From: Clostridiales bacterium UBA1248
GTDB lineage: Bacteria > Bacillota > Clostridia > Oscillospirales > CAG-272
DNA length: 18,070 bases
Direction: 5' to 3'
Assembly (NCBI GenBank): GCA_002308615.1
Contig: DBWC01000140.1
Span: forward strand, 13,991 to 32,060
The notes under the pieces are model-generated. The model did no database searches, had not been told where the DNA came from, and saw nothing but the letters and a program-made list of their open reading frames with translations. The position numbers and the translations under genes were made by a program. Positions 1 to 6,715 of this stretch are shown here, one piece after another. Every line of letters starts with the position of its first letter. Positions within the stretch are counted from its first letter, which is position 1.

Positions 1-1041
1 ATAATGACCGCCGCTGCAGCCAAGACGCGCGTGAGCGTTCATGTCCTCTATTATGTGGCCGATATACCGGACTCCGCGAGCTTCGCACCAGTCGCCTAAT
101 TGCCTTGTAAAACTGTCACGGTAAAGCTTTGTCGCCGCGTCCATATAAGCGTGGCGCACGTCGCCGGTTTTGTCGCCCATATCGAACCACAGAGCGGGGA
201 AGAAAGGCAGAGGATCAAAGCCGAGCGCGTCTTTCATCATTTGAATTATTTTATCGTTATACGGCAAAGCGAGACCCGGCATACCGACGGTGTGAGTATA
301 CATTCCGAGATCTGTCGAATGAGGACCGGACCAGGTGTTGCCGAAAAACGGCTCGTCGGAGAAAAATCCGGCTATAGTTTTACCGAAATGCTCTTTGTAA
401 CGTTTATAATGCGGCTCGTACACCGCGTCTATAAGAAGACGCACGGACTGCGGGCGGAGCATATCAATATAATCGATATTTGACGCGCCGCGGCGTGATT
501 TGTAGAAAAAGAACACGCGGTAAACGCCCTCCGGAACGGAGAAGCGCAGAAATCCGTCTTTTATCTGACCGGTCACCTCGACCGGCTCCGGCAGGCATTC
601 TTCACCTTTTTCCGCGCGCGGATAGATATACGCGCCGAGAAGTATGTGATCTTCGTTTTCGTCTTCAACTATCAAAAGCGCGTCGTCAAGCGGTCCGCAT
701 ACGTCCGTGTGGCGCTCGTAAATCATCCATTTGCGAAGCTCCGGATGAGCTTTTACCGCTCCGTTTGCGTGACCGGTAGGGAAGTGATCGTCGTCCAAGA
801 TCCAGACCTTCATATCGCGGGCTTTGCATTCGGATATGATTATATCCATATCCGCCCACCAGCCGGGACCGCAGAAATCCTTGTGTGGGCGCGACTCAAC
901 GCAGAGCGCGCGGCAGCCGCTCTTGTATATGCGTTCTATCTGCTCCGGGATCTTTTCTCTGTGATCGCCGTGCTGCCAGTAAAACGGCAGCAAGTAATTG
1001 TCCTCGCGTCCTTTAAGAACGTCAACAAGTTTTTCGTACAT
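1..1041 (-). CDS. Glycoside hydrolase-like protein, C-terminal part missing at window edge
   Basis: The reading frame is open for 347 codons from an ATG at 1041 to base 1 with no stop, so the gene continues beyond the left edge. An AGAGGA ribosome binding site lies 6 bases upstream of the ATG. The protein looks like a TIM-barrel glycoside hydrolase. Visible motifs are KVWILDDDHFPTGHANG near residues 78-94, FFSDEPFF at 227-233 with the likely acidic residue Glu230, and YIGHIIEDMNAHARLGCSGG at 326-345 with Glu332. From memory, such blocks (W-x-x-D-D-x-x-P-x-G-x-A-x-G and S/T-D-E-P) occur in large cytoplasmic GH106-like or alpha-L-rhamnosidase-like proteins, so this is my family guess. The substrate is not known. 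No signal peptide is present at the N terminus, which suggests cytoplasmic action. The gene follows the S66 peptidase gene on the same strand after a 134-bp spacer; whether it belongs to that operon is unclear. Confidence 0.72.
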   Translation of the reverse strand, partial: MYEKLVDVLKGREDNYLLPFYWQHGDHREKIPEQIERIYKSGCRALCVESRPHKDFCGPGWWADMDIIISECKARDMKVWILDDDHFPTGHANGAVKAHPELRKWMIYERHTDVCGPLDDALLIVEDENEDHILLGAYIYPRAEKGEECLPEPVEVTGQIKDGFLRFSVPEGVYRVFFFYKSRRGASNIDYIDMLRPQSVRLLIDAVYEPHYKRYKEHFGKTIAGFFSDEPFFGNTWSGPHSTDLGMYTHTVGMPGLALPYNDKIIQMMKDALGFDPLPFFPALWFDMGDKTGDVRHAYMDAATKLYRDSFTRQLGDWCEARGVRYIGHIIEDMNAHARLGCSGGHY

Positions 1042-1175
1042 ATTTGATCCTCTTGTAAAATTGGGGCTCCCCGCCCGTGAACCCCCAAAAACTCGTTCCC
1101 CGTTGCGAACATAGTGAGCAATGAGGGTTCCCGAGGAGTGGGCGCTTCCCACATTCTTAATTTTTGGATTCTTAA
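1042..1175. repeat. GC-rich hairpin-forming intergenic element with AT-rich direct repeats
   Basis: The 134-bp spacer between the S66 gene and the GH-like gene is not featureless. It contains a perfect hairpin GTGGG-CGCTT-CCCAC (1138-1152), the short palindrome GGGGCTCCCC (1063-1072), and a nested pair GAACCC (1079-1084) / GGGTTC (1125-1130) enclosing TTGC (1103-1106) / GCAA (1118-1121). The block as a whole could therefore fold into a long imperfect stem. Beside it the 10-mer ATTCTTAATT occurs twice (1153-1162 and 1168-1177), the second copy reaching into the stop codon of the S66 gene. The composition (C/G runs) contrasts with the A/T-rich flanks. It resembles a REP-like or MITE-like dispersed repeat. 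No poly-T tract follows the stem on the minus strand, so it is not a standard terminator. Only one copy lies in this window, so its repetitive nature is inferred. Confidence 0.45.
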
Positions 1176-2204
1176 TTATTCCGTCGCCGGCTCCAGCAGA
1201 GTAAACCGCTTGTTATCACAGTCTATCTCGTATCTCAGCCCGAGCGGCAGTATGCCTATAGGGTACGCGTGACCGACGTTTACGCTGTATAAAACGGGAA
1301 GATCAGGTTTGCCGGCTTCAAAAAGCGCTTTTTTTACGATCTCTTTGTATTTTTCGTATTTATCCTCATAATCCGGTCTGCCCATAACTATGCCGTTTAT
1401 CTTATCAAACATACCGTCCGCCGCCATCCCGCGCAGCGTCCACAAAAGATAATCCGGCGGCATATCGTCCTCACTCGTTTCAAGCAAAAGGAGCTTGCCG
1501 CGCCAGTCTACGGAATGCCAGAGATCCGTAAAAGACAGCATCATAAACACCTCGGCACAGCCGCCCATAAGCACGCCTTCGACTTTGCCGTGACCCTGGA
1601 GTATCTCATATCCTTTGCTTTTATGCAGATTAGGCCTCTTGTTGATATTTTCAAGGCCCCAGTGTACTTTATCACACTCGCACGCGTAAAACTCGCTTGC
1701 GGGTATATCGAGCGTCGGCTGCGGGCTTATCAGCGTATTTTCAAACGAATGCTTGAAATACGGATTCATCTCAACGTATTCGGCAAAATCGCACATTATG
1801 TTTCCGCCGTAGTACGAAACAAGTCCGGCTTTATGCATCATAAAATGATTTGACGTGGTATCGGAATAACCCGTAAATATCTTCGGGTTGTTTCTTATCA
1901 CGTCAAAATCTATATAGGGCAAAAGTCTTGCCGTATCGTCGCCGCCTATCGCGCATATCACCGCTTTTATATCCGGGTCGGAAAACGCGGCCATAAGATC
2001 GGCGGCGCGCTCCTTTGGATGCTCGTAAACGTATTTTCTGCCTTTCAGAGCGTGCGGCATGGCGATAAGCTCAACGCCGTATTCTGCAAATCTGTTTTTT
2101 GCAATATCGAACTTGTGTATGAGCTTTTCCTCGCCGAGACTGCCGGCGGAAAGCGATACCGCCGCGGCTTTATCGCCGGGCTTCAATCTTTTCGGTTTTA
2201 TCAT
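1176..2204 (-). CDS. S66 family serine peptidase (MccF / LD-carboxypeptidase type)
   Basis: A 342-residue protein with the full hallmarks of peptidase family S66. The nucleophile lies in TGYSDTT (Ser114), the acidic triad member in LLLLETSED (Glu242) and the histidine in VGHAYPIGILPLG (His312). The N terminus KRLKPGDKAAAVSLSAG is the typical entry strand of the fold. Known family members either trim the D-alanine end of murein tetrapeptides (LdcA) or cleave toxic aminoacyl-nucleotides such as processed microcin C7 (MccF). Length and the GHxxPxGxLPxG histidine motif fit the MccF-like branch at least as well as the LdcA branch, but the sequence alone does not decide the substrate. No signal peptide is present, so it is probably cytoplasmic. 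Its ATG overlaps the stop codon of the upstream GNAT-Nudix gene (ATGA, 2201-2204), with GGAG 8 bases before the start, so the two are probably translated together. Confidence 0.9.
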   Translation of the reverse strand: MIKPKRLKPGDKAAAVSLSAGSLGEEKLIHKFDIAKNRFAEYGVELIAMPHALKGRKYVYEHPKERAADLMAAFSDPDIKAVICAIGGDDTARLLPYIDFDVIRNNPKIFTGYSDTTSNHFMMHKAGLVSYYGGNIMCDFAEYVEMNPYFKHSFENTLISPQPTLDIPASEFYACECDKVHWGLENINKRPNLHKSKGYEILQGHGKVEGVLMGGCAEVFMMLSFTDLWHSVDWRGKLLLLETSEDDMPPDYLLWTLRGMAADGMFDKINGIVMGRPDYEDKYEKYKEIVKKALFEAGKPDLPVLYSVNVGHAYPIGILPLGLRYEIDCDNKRFTLLEPATE

Positions 2205-3169
2205 TGCATATTCTCCGTTATGTATTCGTTTGCTTTGTACAGTAACGATTTTGAATCCTCGTGCCGCAGTACGCTCATAGCCTGGTCGTAGTCCATAAGC
2301 CTTACGTCCGCTATCTCCGCCTGCTGAGGTACGAGCGTCTGATTTTCGTAATATGCGAGAAAATAAGTGACGCGTTTTAAGACGTTCCTTTTCCTCGGCA
2401 GATAAAACGCCGTCTGCTCGTAAAATCCGTCAAGCAGCTTTGCGTCAACGCCTATTTCTTCTTTTATCTCGCGCAGCGCGGTCTGACTTTCGCTTTCGTC
2501 TCCCTCGATATGACCTTTGGGAAATCCCTGATCGCCCGTGAACGAGCGTATAAGCGCGTATTTCACAGCGCCGTTTATAACTGTATAGACCACGGCTCCG
2601 CACGATATCTCGCACGGATGTATTATCTCTTTATCCTTTTCATAACGCAGCTCGTATAAATACGACGGTTTACCGTTTTCGTCGGCGCGTTCTTCGGCGC
2701 GTCTGAAGCCGGCCTTTGATAAGCAGTGATATGAAACCGTGTTTTCTTTATGGCATACGGCGTAAATCGGATAAACGCCGAATTCGGTAAGCTTTCTTAC
2801 GGCAAAGCCGAGCATCATCTGCCCGTATCCCTTGCCGCGCAGAGAAGGACGGACGGAATAACCGATGTGACCTATGTTTTTGACGGTCTCTCCTTTGATA
2901 TACGGTCTTACCTGACATTCGCCAACAAAAGTGTTATCCTTAAAACACCAGTACGTAAACGTAACGGGATAATTCTCCGGCAGACCTTTGCCGCTTTTCA
3001 TGCGCTTATACATTTTGGGCGCGTAAAAACGGAAGCGGTAAAGATCCTCCTTCTTTACGGGATTCCATTCCGTATCGTTATTTTCTATTGATTCACGGCA
3101 AGCCGACAGATATTCTTTAAAATATCTGCGTTTCGGCTCCGTATAAACAAATCCGTTTGATTCCGCCAT
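2201..3169 (-). CDS. GNAT acetyltransferase - Nudix hydrolase fusion (first)
   Basis: A 322-residue two-domain enzyme. Residues about 40-180 form a GNAT N-acetyltransferase; the acetyl-CoA pyrophosphate loop is VRPSLRGKGYGQMM (107-119), followed by the C-terminal VCHKENTVSYHCLSKAGF segment (138-155). Residues about 185-320 form a Nudix hydrolase with a complete Nudix box from Gly219 to Val241: Glu225, then Arg233-Glu234, then Glu237-Glu238 and Gly240. This box binds metal and cleaves nucleoside diphosphate-X compounds. The strand before it (YALIRSFTGDQGFPKGH) recalls diadenosine-polyphosphate hydrolases of the MutT/Ap4A group. AAGGAT lies 6 bases before the ATG, and the gene starts 18 bases after the TPM gene stop. 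It overlaps the S66 peptidase start by 4 bases, which ties these two enzymes together. The acetyl acceptor and the nucleotide substrate are unknown. Confidence 0.9.
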   Translation of the reverse strand: MAESNGFVYTEPKRRYFKEYLSACRESIENNDTEWNPVKKEDLYRFRFYAPKMYKRMKSGKGLPENYPVTFTYWCFKDNTFVGECQVRPYIKGETVKNIGHIGYSVRPSLRGKGYGQMMLGFAVRKLTEFGVYPIYAVCHKENTVSYHCLSKAGFRRAEERADENGKPSYLYELRYEKDKEIIHPCEISCGAVVYTVINGAVKYALIRSFTGDQGFPKGHIEGDESESQTALREIKEEIGVDAKLLDGFYEQTAFYLPRKRNVLKRVTYFLAYYENQTLVPQQAEIADVRLMDYDQAMSVLRHEDSKSLLYKANEYITENMQ

Positions 3170-3187
3170 TTTGATATCCTTAAATTT

Positions 3188-4192
3188 TTATCTTCTTCCG
3201 GCTCCGCCTCCGCGTGAAAATCCGCCGCCTCCGCTGTGATGAGAACCTCCGGAGAAACCGCCTCCGTGCGAACCTCCGGAGAACCCGCCTCCGTGAGAGC
3301 CGCCGGTAAATCCTCCGCCGTGGAAACCACCTCCGTGAAAGCCGCCGCCGTGATGTGATCCTCCGGTATATCCGCCGAAACGGAAGCCGCCGGTATGAAA
3401 CGTTCCGGTGGGTCTGAAGCTGTGCGGATTTACGTTTATGTGCCCGCGGAACGGGGTTCCGGATCCCGCGCTGAACGCCGATGCGATTATTATAAACAGC
3501 GTTATAACAATGCTGATAATTACTATCAGAACTATGACCGCGACGGTAAAGCCCACTATGACAAGCGAGATGATCGATATTATCCGCCATAAGCTCAAAG
3601 GTTCTGATTCAGCCGAAAGATCTGACGTCTCGGGAACATAGCTTTCGATCGCGTCCGCGGGAAGCTGGACGGTGCTTATAGAGTATATCTGCTCGTACTC
3701 GGAAATAAACGCGTCAAAAAGGGCTCTGACTCCTTCGCCGTACCGTTTTGATGCGAAATACGGTTCAAGATACTCGTCAAGCATAAGCTTGACCGTACCG
3801 GACTGTATAAGATCTTCAAGCCCTTCGCCCTGAAGCACCCAGTAATCGTCCTCGCCTATCGACAAAAGGATCAATATGCCGTTGTTTCTGACACTTGAAC
3901 CTACGCCCCATTTGTTGAACAGGGAAAGAGCGTAGTCCTTTATGTCGACGTATCCGGTAGTATTGACGCACGCGACGACTATCTGCCCGCCGCATTTATT
4001 GTACAGATCCGCGTTTTTACCGATTATATATTCTTCGATCTCCGGATCGAGCACGTTTGCCTCGTCATAAACGTAAAAATCATCCGTTGGATCCGGCAGG
4101 TCATCCGTTTTTTCGCTTTTGAAGCAGGAGCAGAGAAGAAATACGGAAAAAACGGCAAGAAAAAGCGCGGCAATTCGTTTAAAATATCTCAT
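3188..4192 (-). CDS. TPM-domain (YgcG-like) lipoprotein with Gly/His-rich tail
   Basis: A 334-residue membrane-anchored protein. The N terminus is a lipoprotein signal with lipobox L-C-S-C and lipid-accepting Cys23. Residues about 36-170 form a TPM domain (formerly DUF477): FYVYDEANVLDPEIEEYI at the start, then IVVACVNTTGY and NNGILILLSIGEDDYWVLQG. In other bacteria and in thylakoids this domain is linked to membrane-protein quality control and photosystem repair. A long hydrophobic stretch at 201-240 could be one long or two short membrane helices, so the side on which the tail lies is unsure. The tail (about 263-334) is built of GG-S/F-H-GGGF repeats with many histidines and could bind metal. 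The start overlaps the LemA-like stop by 4 bases (ATGA); no strong ribosome binding site is visible, which points to coupling. LemA and YgcG-type TPM proteins are often neighbours. Confidence 0.88.
   Translation of the reverse strand: MRYFKRIAALFLAVFSVFLLCSCFKSEKTDDLPDPTDDFYVYDEANVLDPEIEEYIIGKNADLYNKCGGQIVVACVNTTGYVDIKDYALSLFNKWGVGSSVRNNGILILLSIGEDDYWVLQGEGLEDLIQSGTVKLMLDEYLEPYFASKRYGEGVRALFDAFISEYEQIYSISTVQLPADAIESYVPETSDLSAESEPLSLWRIISIISLVIVGFTVAVIVLIVIISIVITLFIIIASAFSAGSGTPFRGHINVNPHSFRPTGTFHTGGFRFGGYTGGSHHGGGFHGGGFHGGGFTGGSHGGGFSGGSHGGGFSGGSHHSGGGGFSRGGGAGRR
3191..3406 (-). repeat. Internal tandem repeat coding for the Gly/His-rich tail
   Basis: The 3' end of the TPM gene consists of short in-frame repeats. 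Two copies of a 27-bp unit, 3244-3270 and 3271-3297, agree except for three positions and each encode about nine residues of the type GGSHGGGFS. More degenerate copies extend to about 3406. Such arrays can change length by replication slippage in 9-residue steps without breaking the frame. Confidence 0.7.
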
Positions 4193-4752
4193 TTGTCAAG
4201 CACCGAGGCGTCCGGCAGATACCACGTCAGGATATTTGCCGGAAAAGTGTTTTTTGCCTTATTGTATTTTTCAGCCGCTTTGTTGTATTTTTCGACGGAT
4301 TTGACGTATTCGCTGTTTTCGCTTGAATTCCGAAGGCGCGTCAGGATCGAATCCATCTCGTAATAGTAAGATTTCGCTGATCTGAGCTGCTGTTCGTCAA
4401 CGTTTGATTTCGAGACGAGTTCGTTATATACCGCGGCGGAAGAAGAGGTAATTTTTAATATGGCATAATTGTTATTGACAAACGGATAATCAGTGGCAAG
4501 CTCGGCAATATAACCGTCAAGCTCTAAAGTGTAACATCCGTTTGATTTTGCGATTGCTGACAGTTTTACGGCAAACTCCTTGAATTTAGTCAGATCCGTA
4601 GCGTCCGACATATCGTATATCGGATATAACTTTTCCGCCTTATTCTTATACGAATAAACAGTCCGGTTTACACCGCCGAATATGCAAAGCAAAACTATGA
4701 GTACCAGGGCGCATATCGCGGCGACCCTGTTGTACTTGAAAAATTTCTTCAT
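4189..4752 (-). CDS. Divergent LemA-like membrane protein
   Basis: A 187-residue protein with one N-terminal membrane helix (about residues 10-27, after a KKFFKYNR positive patch) and a helical outward-facing domain. The C-terminal part matches the end of the LemA family: KYNKAAEKYNKAKNTFPANI (about 155-174), where LemA proteins carry YNxxV-x-x-YNxxIxxFPxNI. A VYNELV segment near residue 107 echoes the opening LemA motif. The central RR-x-D-L-I-P-N-L-V stretch of classical LemA is not evident, so this is a divergent member or a remote relative. The domain is thought to be a four-helix bundle of unknown biochemical role. AAGGA stands 5 bases before the ATG, the TelA stop abuts the start with no gap (TAA-ATG), and the stop overlaps the TPM start. 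The location between TelA and TPM genes supports the assignment. Confidence 0.62.
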   Translation of the reverse strand: MKKFFKYNRVAAICALVLIVLLCIFGGVNRTVYSYKNKAEKLYPIYDMSDATDLTKFKEFAVKLSAIAKSNGCYTLELDGYIAELATDYPFVNNNYAILKITSSSAAVYNELVSKSNVDEQQLRSAKSYYYEMDSILTRLRNSSENSEYVKSVEKYNKAAEKYNKAKNTFPANILTWYLPDASVLDK

Positions 4753-5892
4753 TTATTTCCTTATCTCTAAAAGCTTGTTTTTGACCTCGGTCTCGATACG
4801 CGCAAGCTCGGTCTCCGCGGCAATGCGTTTTTCATGGCCTTCTTCGCGTATCTGCTGTACCTCGTCTAAAGTTGCGATAAGCTCCTCGTTTGTATGCGTG
4901 AGCGTTTCTATATCTATTATTCCGCGTTCCGCTTCTTTAGCAATGCCTACGGTGCTCTGATGCAGCTTTTCCGCGTTTTTCTTTAACAGCTCGTTCGTCA
5001 TCTCGTTAACCGCCTGCTCGGCTTTGAGCGCCTGCTCTGAATGAGCGAGACCCAACGCGATAAGCATCTGGCTCTTCCATAACGGGATCGTGTTGACTAT
5101 CGTGGACTGTATCTTTTCGCTCATGACGCTGTCGTTGCTCTGAACGAGGCGTATCTGCGGCGCCATCTGTATAGTGACCATGCGCGTGAGCTCAAGATCG
5201 TATATCTTCTTTTCAAAACGGTCGCAGCTTGCGGCAAAGTCGCTTGCTTTCTGCGCGTCCTCGGCAAGACCGGATTCCTCGGCTTTTTTCTGAAGCTGCA
5301 CAAGCGTAGTCTCGCGTTCCGTCTGCAGCTTCTGTTTGCCGGCTAAAATATACATGGAAAGCTCTTTGAAATTGGCAAGATTCTTGTCGTAAAGCTGATC
5401 GAGTATGTTTATGTCTTTGAGAAGCGTTACCTGATGTCCGTCAAGCACCGTAACTATATCGTTTACGCTGACCTCGCATTTGTCGTATTTTGCTTTGAGC
5501 GTCAGAGCTTTTTTCTTGAAGCTCTTGAACAGCTTGAATTTGCCCGAATCGTCTATTTCCCTGTTGAAGGTTTTAAGCTCGCCTACGAGCTTTGATATCA
5601 TCTCACCGGCTTCGCCGAGCTGTTCCGTGCGCACGCTTTTGAGCGCCGAATCCGAAAAATCAGCAACCTTCTGCTGAGGGCCCGCTCCGTACTGCAGTAT
5701 CGCCGTCGTATCGGTTATATCTATCTGTTCTGCAAATTCTTCTATCTGAGCAAGCTCCGCCTCGGTAAGATTCGCCGCCGCAAGCTCGGACAACTGTGCG
5801 AGCTTCTGTTCTACCGGGATATCCTCGGACGCTATCTCTTCCGCTTCCTTTTCTCCAAACGGATCAAGAGTTAATTTGATCTCTTCTGACAT
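4753..5892 (-). CDS. TelA family protein (toxic anion resistance)
   Basis: A 379-residue, strongly helical, soluble protein of the TelA/KlaA family. Diagnostic segments are LGEAGEMISKLVGELKTFN (about 92-110), then CEVSVNDIVTVLDGHQVTLLKDI (138-160), LELTRMVTIQMAPQIRLVQ (233-251) and the helix around NTIPLWKSQMLIALGLAHSE. Family members were first linked to tellurite resistance and later to resistance to envelope-active agents; the molecular mechanism is not settled. The first 60 residues are acidic and probably flexible. An AAAGGAA ribosome binding site lies just upstream, and the gene follows XpaC after 27 bases. The same xpaC-telA order occurs in Bacillus subtilis (xpaC-yaaN), which supports both calls. 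No signal peptide or membrane segment is seen, so it probably works at the inner face with the membrane protein XpaC. Confidence 0.93.
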   Translation of the reverse strand: MSEEIKLTLDPFGEKEAEEIASEDIPVEQKLAQLSELAAANLTEAELAQIEEFAEQIDITDTTAILQYGAGPQQKVADFSDSALKSVRTEQLGEAGEMISKLVGELKTFNREIDDSGKFKLFKSFKKKALTLKAKYDKCEVSVNDIVTVLDGHQVTLLKDINILDQLYDKNLANFKELSMYILAGKQKLQTERETTLVQLQKKAEESGLAEDAQKASDFAASCDRFEKKIYDLELTRMVTIQMAPQIRLVQSNDSVMSEKIQSTIVNTIPLWKSQMLIALGLAHSEQALKAEQAVNEMTNELLKKNAEKLHQSTVGIAKEAERGIIDIETLTHTNEELIATLDEVQQIREEGHEKRIAAETELARIETEVKNKLLEIRK

Positions 5893-5919
5893 TGTTTTAT
5901 GTTCCTTTCAATTATTTTT

Positions 5920-6576
5920 TTATTTCAGATTATCTCTTTGCAGCATTGTTTCAAGGACCTTGATCTCGGCGGAGGTGTCTATCGCGTCGTTTTCAAACAG
6001 TGCGTCGTGCTGTTTTTCAAAAGAATGCCTGATCCGGTCAAAAACGGCTTCAATGGAAGACAGCGTCTTTTTTGCGTTTTCCCCCTCGCTTTCAGCTTCA
6101 AGAGTCACTTTGTATTTTTCCGCTAAATTCACCGTCGTCGGCAGATAATAGTTTATGAATCTGCGTACGGACGTTATGTCGTCCGGAGAATTTATAAGCG
6201 CCTGCCTTATCCTGCCTATCTGTTCTCTTATCCCGTATATTTTGTCAGCGGCGGACGGAGAAGCGTCCGAAATGCTTGATCTTACGTTTTCAAGCGCGTC
6301 GTCCGCTCTGTCTATCTCCGCAATTATGCCGTCAAGGGCTAAATTGCCGGACGCAAACGGTACCTCGACCCGCTTTGTTTCCTTAGGCAATATGAGCTTT
6401 ACGATAACGCCGACCGCGGCGGATAAAAGCGCTGCGATTATTATGTGCCATACGCTGTACATCGGAAAGAACAGCGCCGCGATTATCCAGACGGCCGAAG
6501 CGCACCATATCGGTATCGCGGTCTTTACCGTCACTTCCTTATATCTGCGCCCTATCGGCGCTTTATTGTCGTTCAT
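5920..6576 (-). CDS. xpaC: XpaC family membrane protein
   Basis: A 218-residue protein with two closely spaced membrane helices (about 18-38 and 42-63) and a C-terminal helical domain. The segment RRFINYYLPTTVNLAEKY (138-155) is the signature I recognise for the XpaC family (named for 5-bromo-4-chloroindolyl phosphate hydrolysis). The catalytic role implied by that name is doubtful, since no metal or nucleophile motif stands out; a structural or regulatory partner role for TelA is my inference. GGAG lies 8 bases before the ATG. It is the first gene of the string and directly follows the promoter at 6617-6645. Length and layout are normal for the family. Confidence 0.85.
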   Translation of the reverse strand: MNDNKAPIGRRYKEVTVKTAIPIWCASAVWIIAALFFPMYSVWHIIIAALLSAAVGVIVKLILPKETKRVEVPFASGNLALDGIIAEIDRADDALENVRSSISDASPSAADKIYGIREQIGRIRQALINSPDDITSVRRFINYYLPTTVNLAEKYKVTLEAESEGENAKKTLSSIEAVFDRIRHSFEKQHDALFENDAIDTSAEIKVLETMLQRDNLK

Positions 6577-6616
6577 TTTGTGCTCCGTATTATTACATAT
6601 ATACTATTTCATCGTT

Positions 6617-6645
6617 ATTTTACCACAAAATTCGATCAATGTCAA
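6617..6645 (-). promoter_or_regulatory. Housekeeping promoter of the xpaC-telA gene string
   Basis: Read on the minus strand, TTGACA (6640-6645) and TAAAAT (6617-6622) are separated by exactly 17 bases. This matches the vegetative sigma factor consensus in 11 of 12 positions. Transcription would start near 6610, giving a leader of about 34 bases with GGAG before the xpaC ATG. Confidence 0.85.
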
Positions 6646-6662
6646 TGATAATGCTTGACATT
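6638..6662. promoter_or_regulatory. Inverted repeat joining two back-to-back -35 boxes (possible operator)
   Basis: AATGTCAA (6638-6645) and TTGACATT (6655-6662) form a perfect 8-bp inverted repeat with a 9-bp spacer. The arms contain the -35 boxes of both divergent promoters. A symmetric DNA-binding protein seated here would block both directions. Part of the symmetry follows simply from two consensus -35 boxes facing away from each other; the extra two bases on each side go beyond that. Confidence 0.5.
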
Positions 6663-6683
6663 TTATTAAATATATTATATAAT
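6655..6683 (+). promoter_or_regulatory. Perfect consensus promoter of the second GNAT-Nudix gene
   Basis: TTGACA (6655-6660) and TATAAT (6678-6683) with a 17-base spacer are the exact vegetative consensus, with an A/T-rich spacer. The expected start site near 6690 gives a leader of about 26 bases. Strong transcription contrasts with the weak ribosome binding site of the gene it serves. Confidence 0.9.
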
Positions 6684-6715
6684 TCAGCTATTAAGAAAAA
6701 CGGGTCGGTTACGTT

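Noticed and set aside
936..1154. Small minus-strand reading frame of 72 codons crossing the GC-rich spacer
   Set aside because: It overlaps the start of the GH-like gene in another frame and its N-terminal part is a translation of the hairpin element; no ribosome binding site.
3191..3406. Regular short repeats resembling a CRISPR array
   Set aside because: The units are tandem, in frame and code for the Gly/His tail; there are no unique spacers.
3180..3590. Arg-rich minus-strand frame of 136 codons
   Set aside because: It is a shifted reading of the Gly/His repeat end of the TPM gene; the Arg/Ser repeats arise from the repeated DNA unit.
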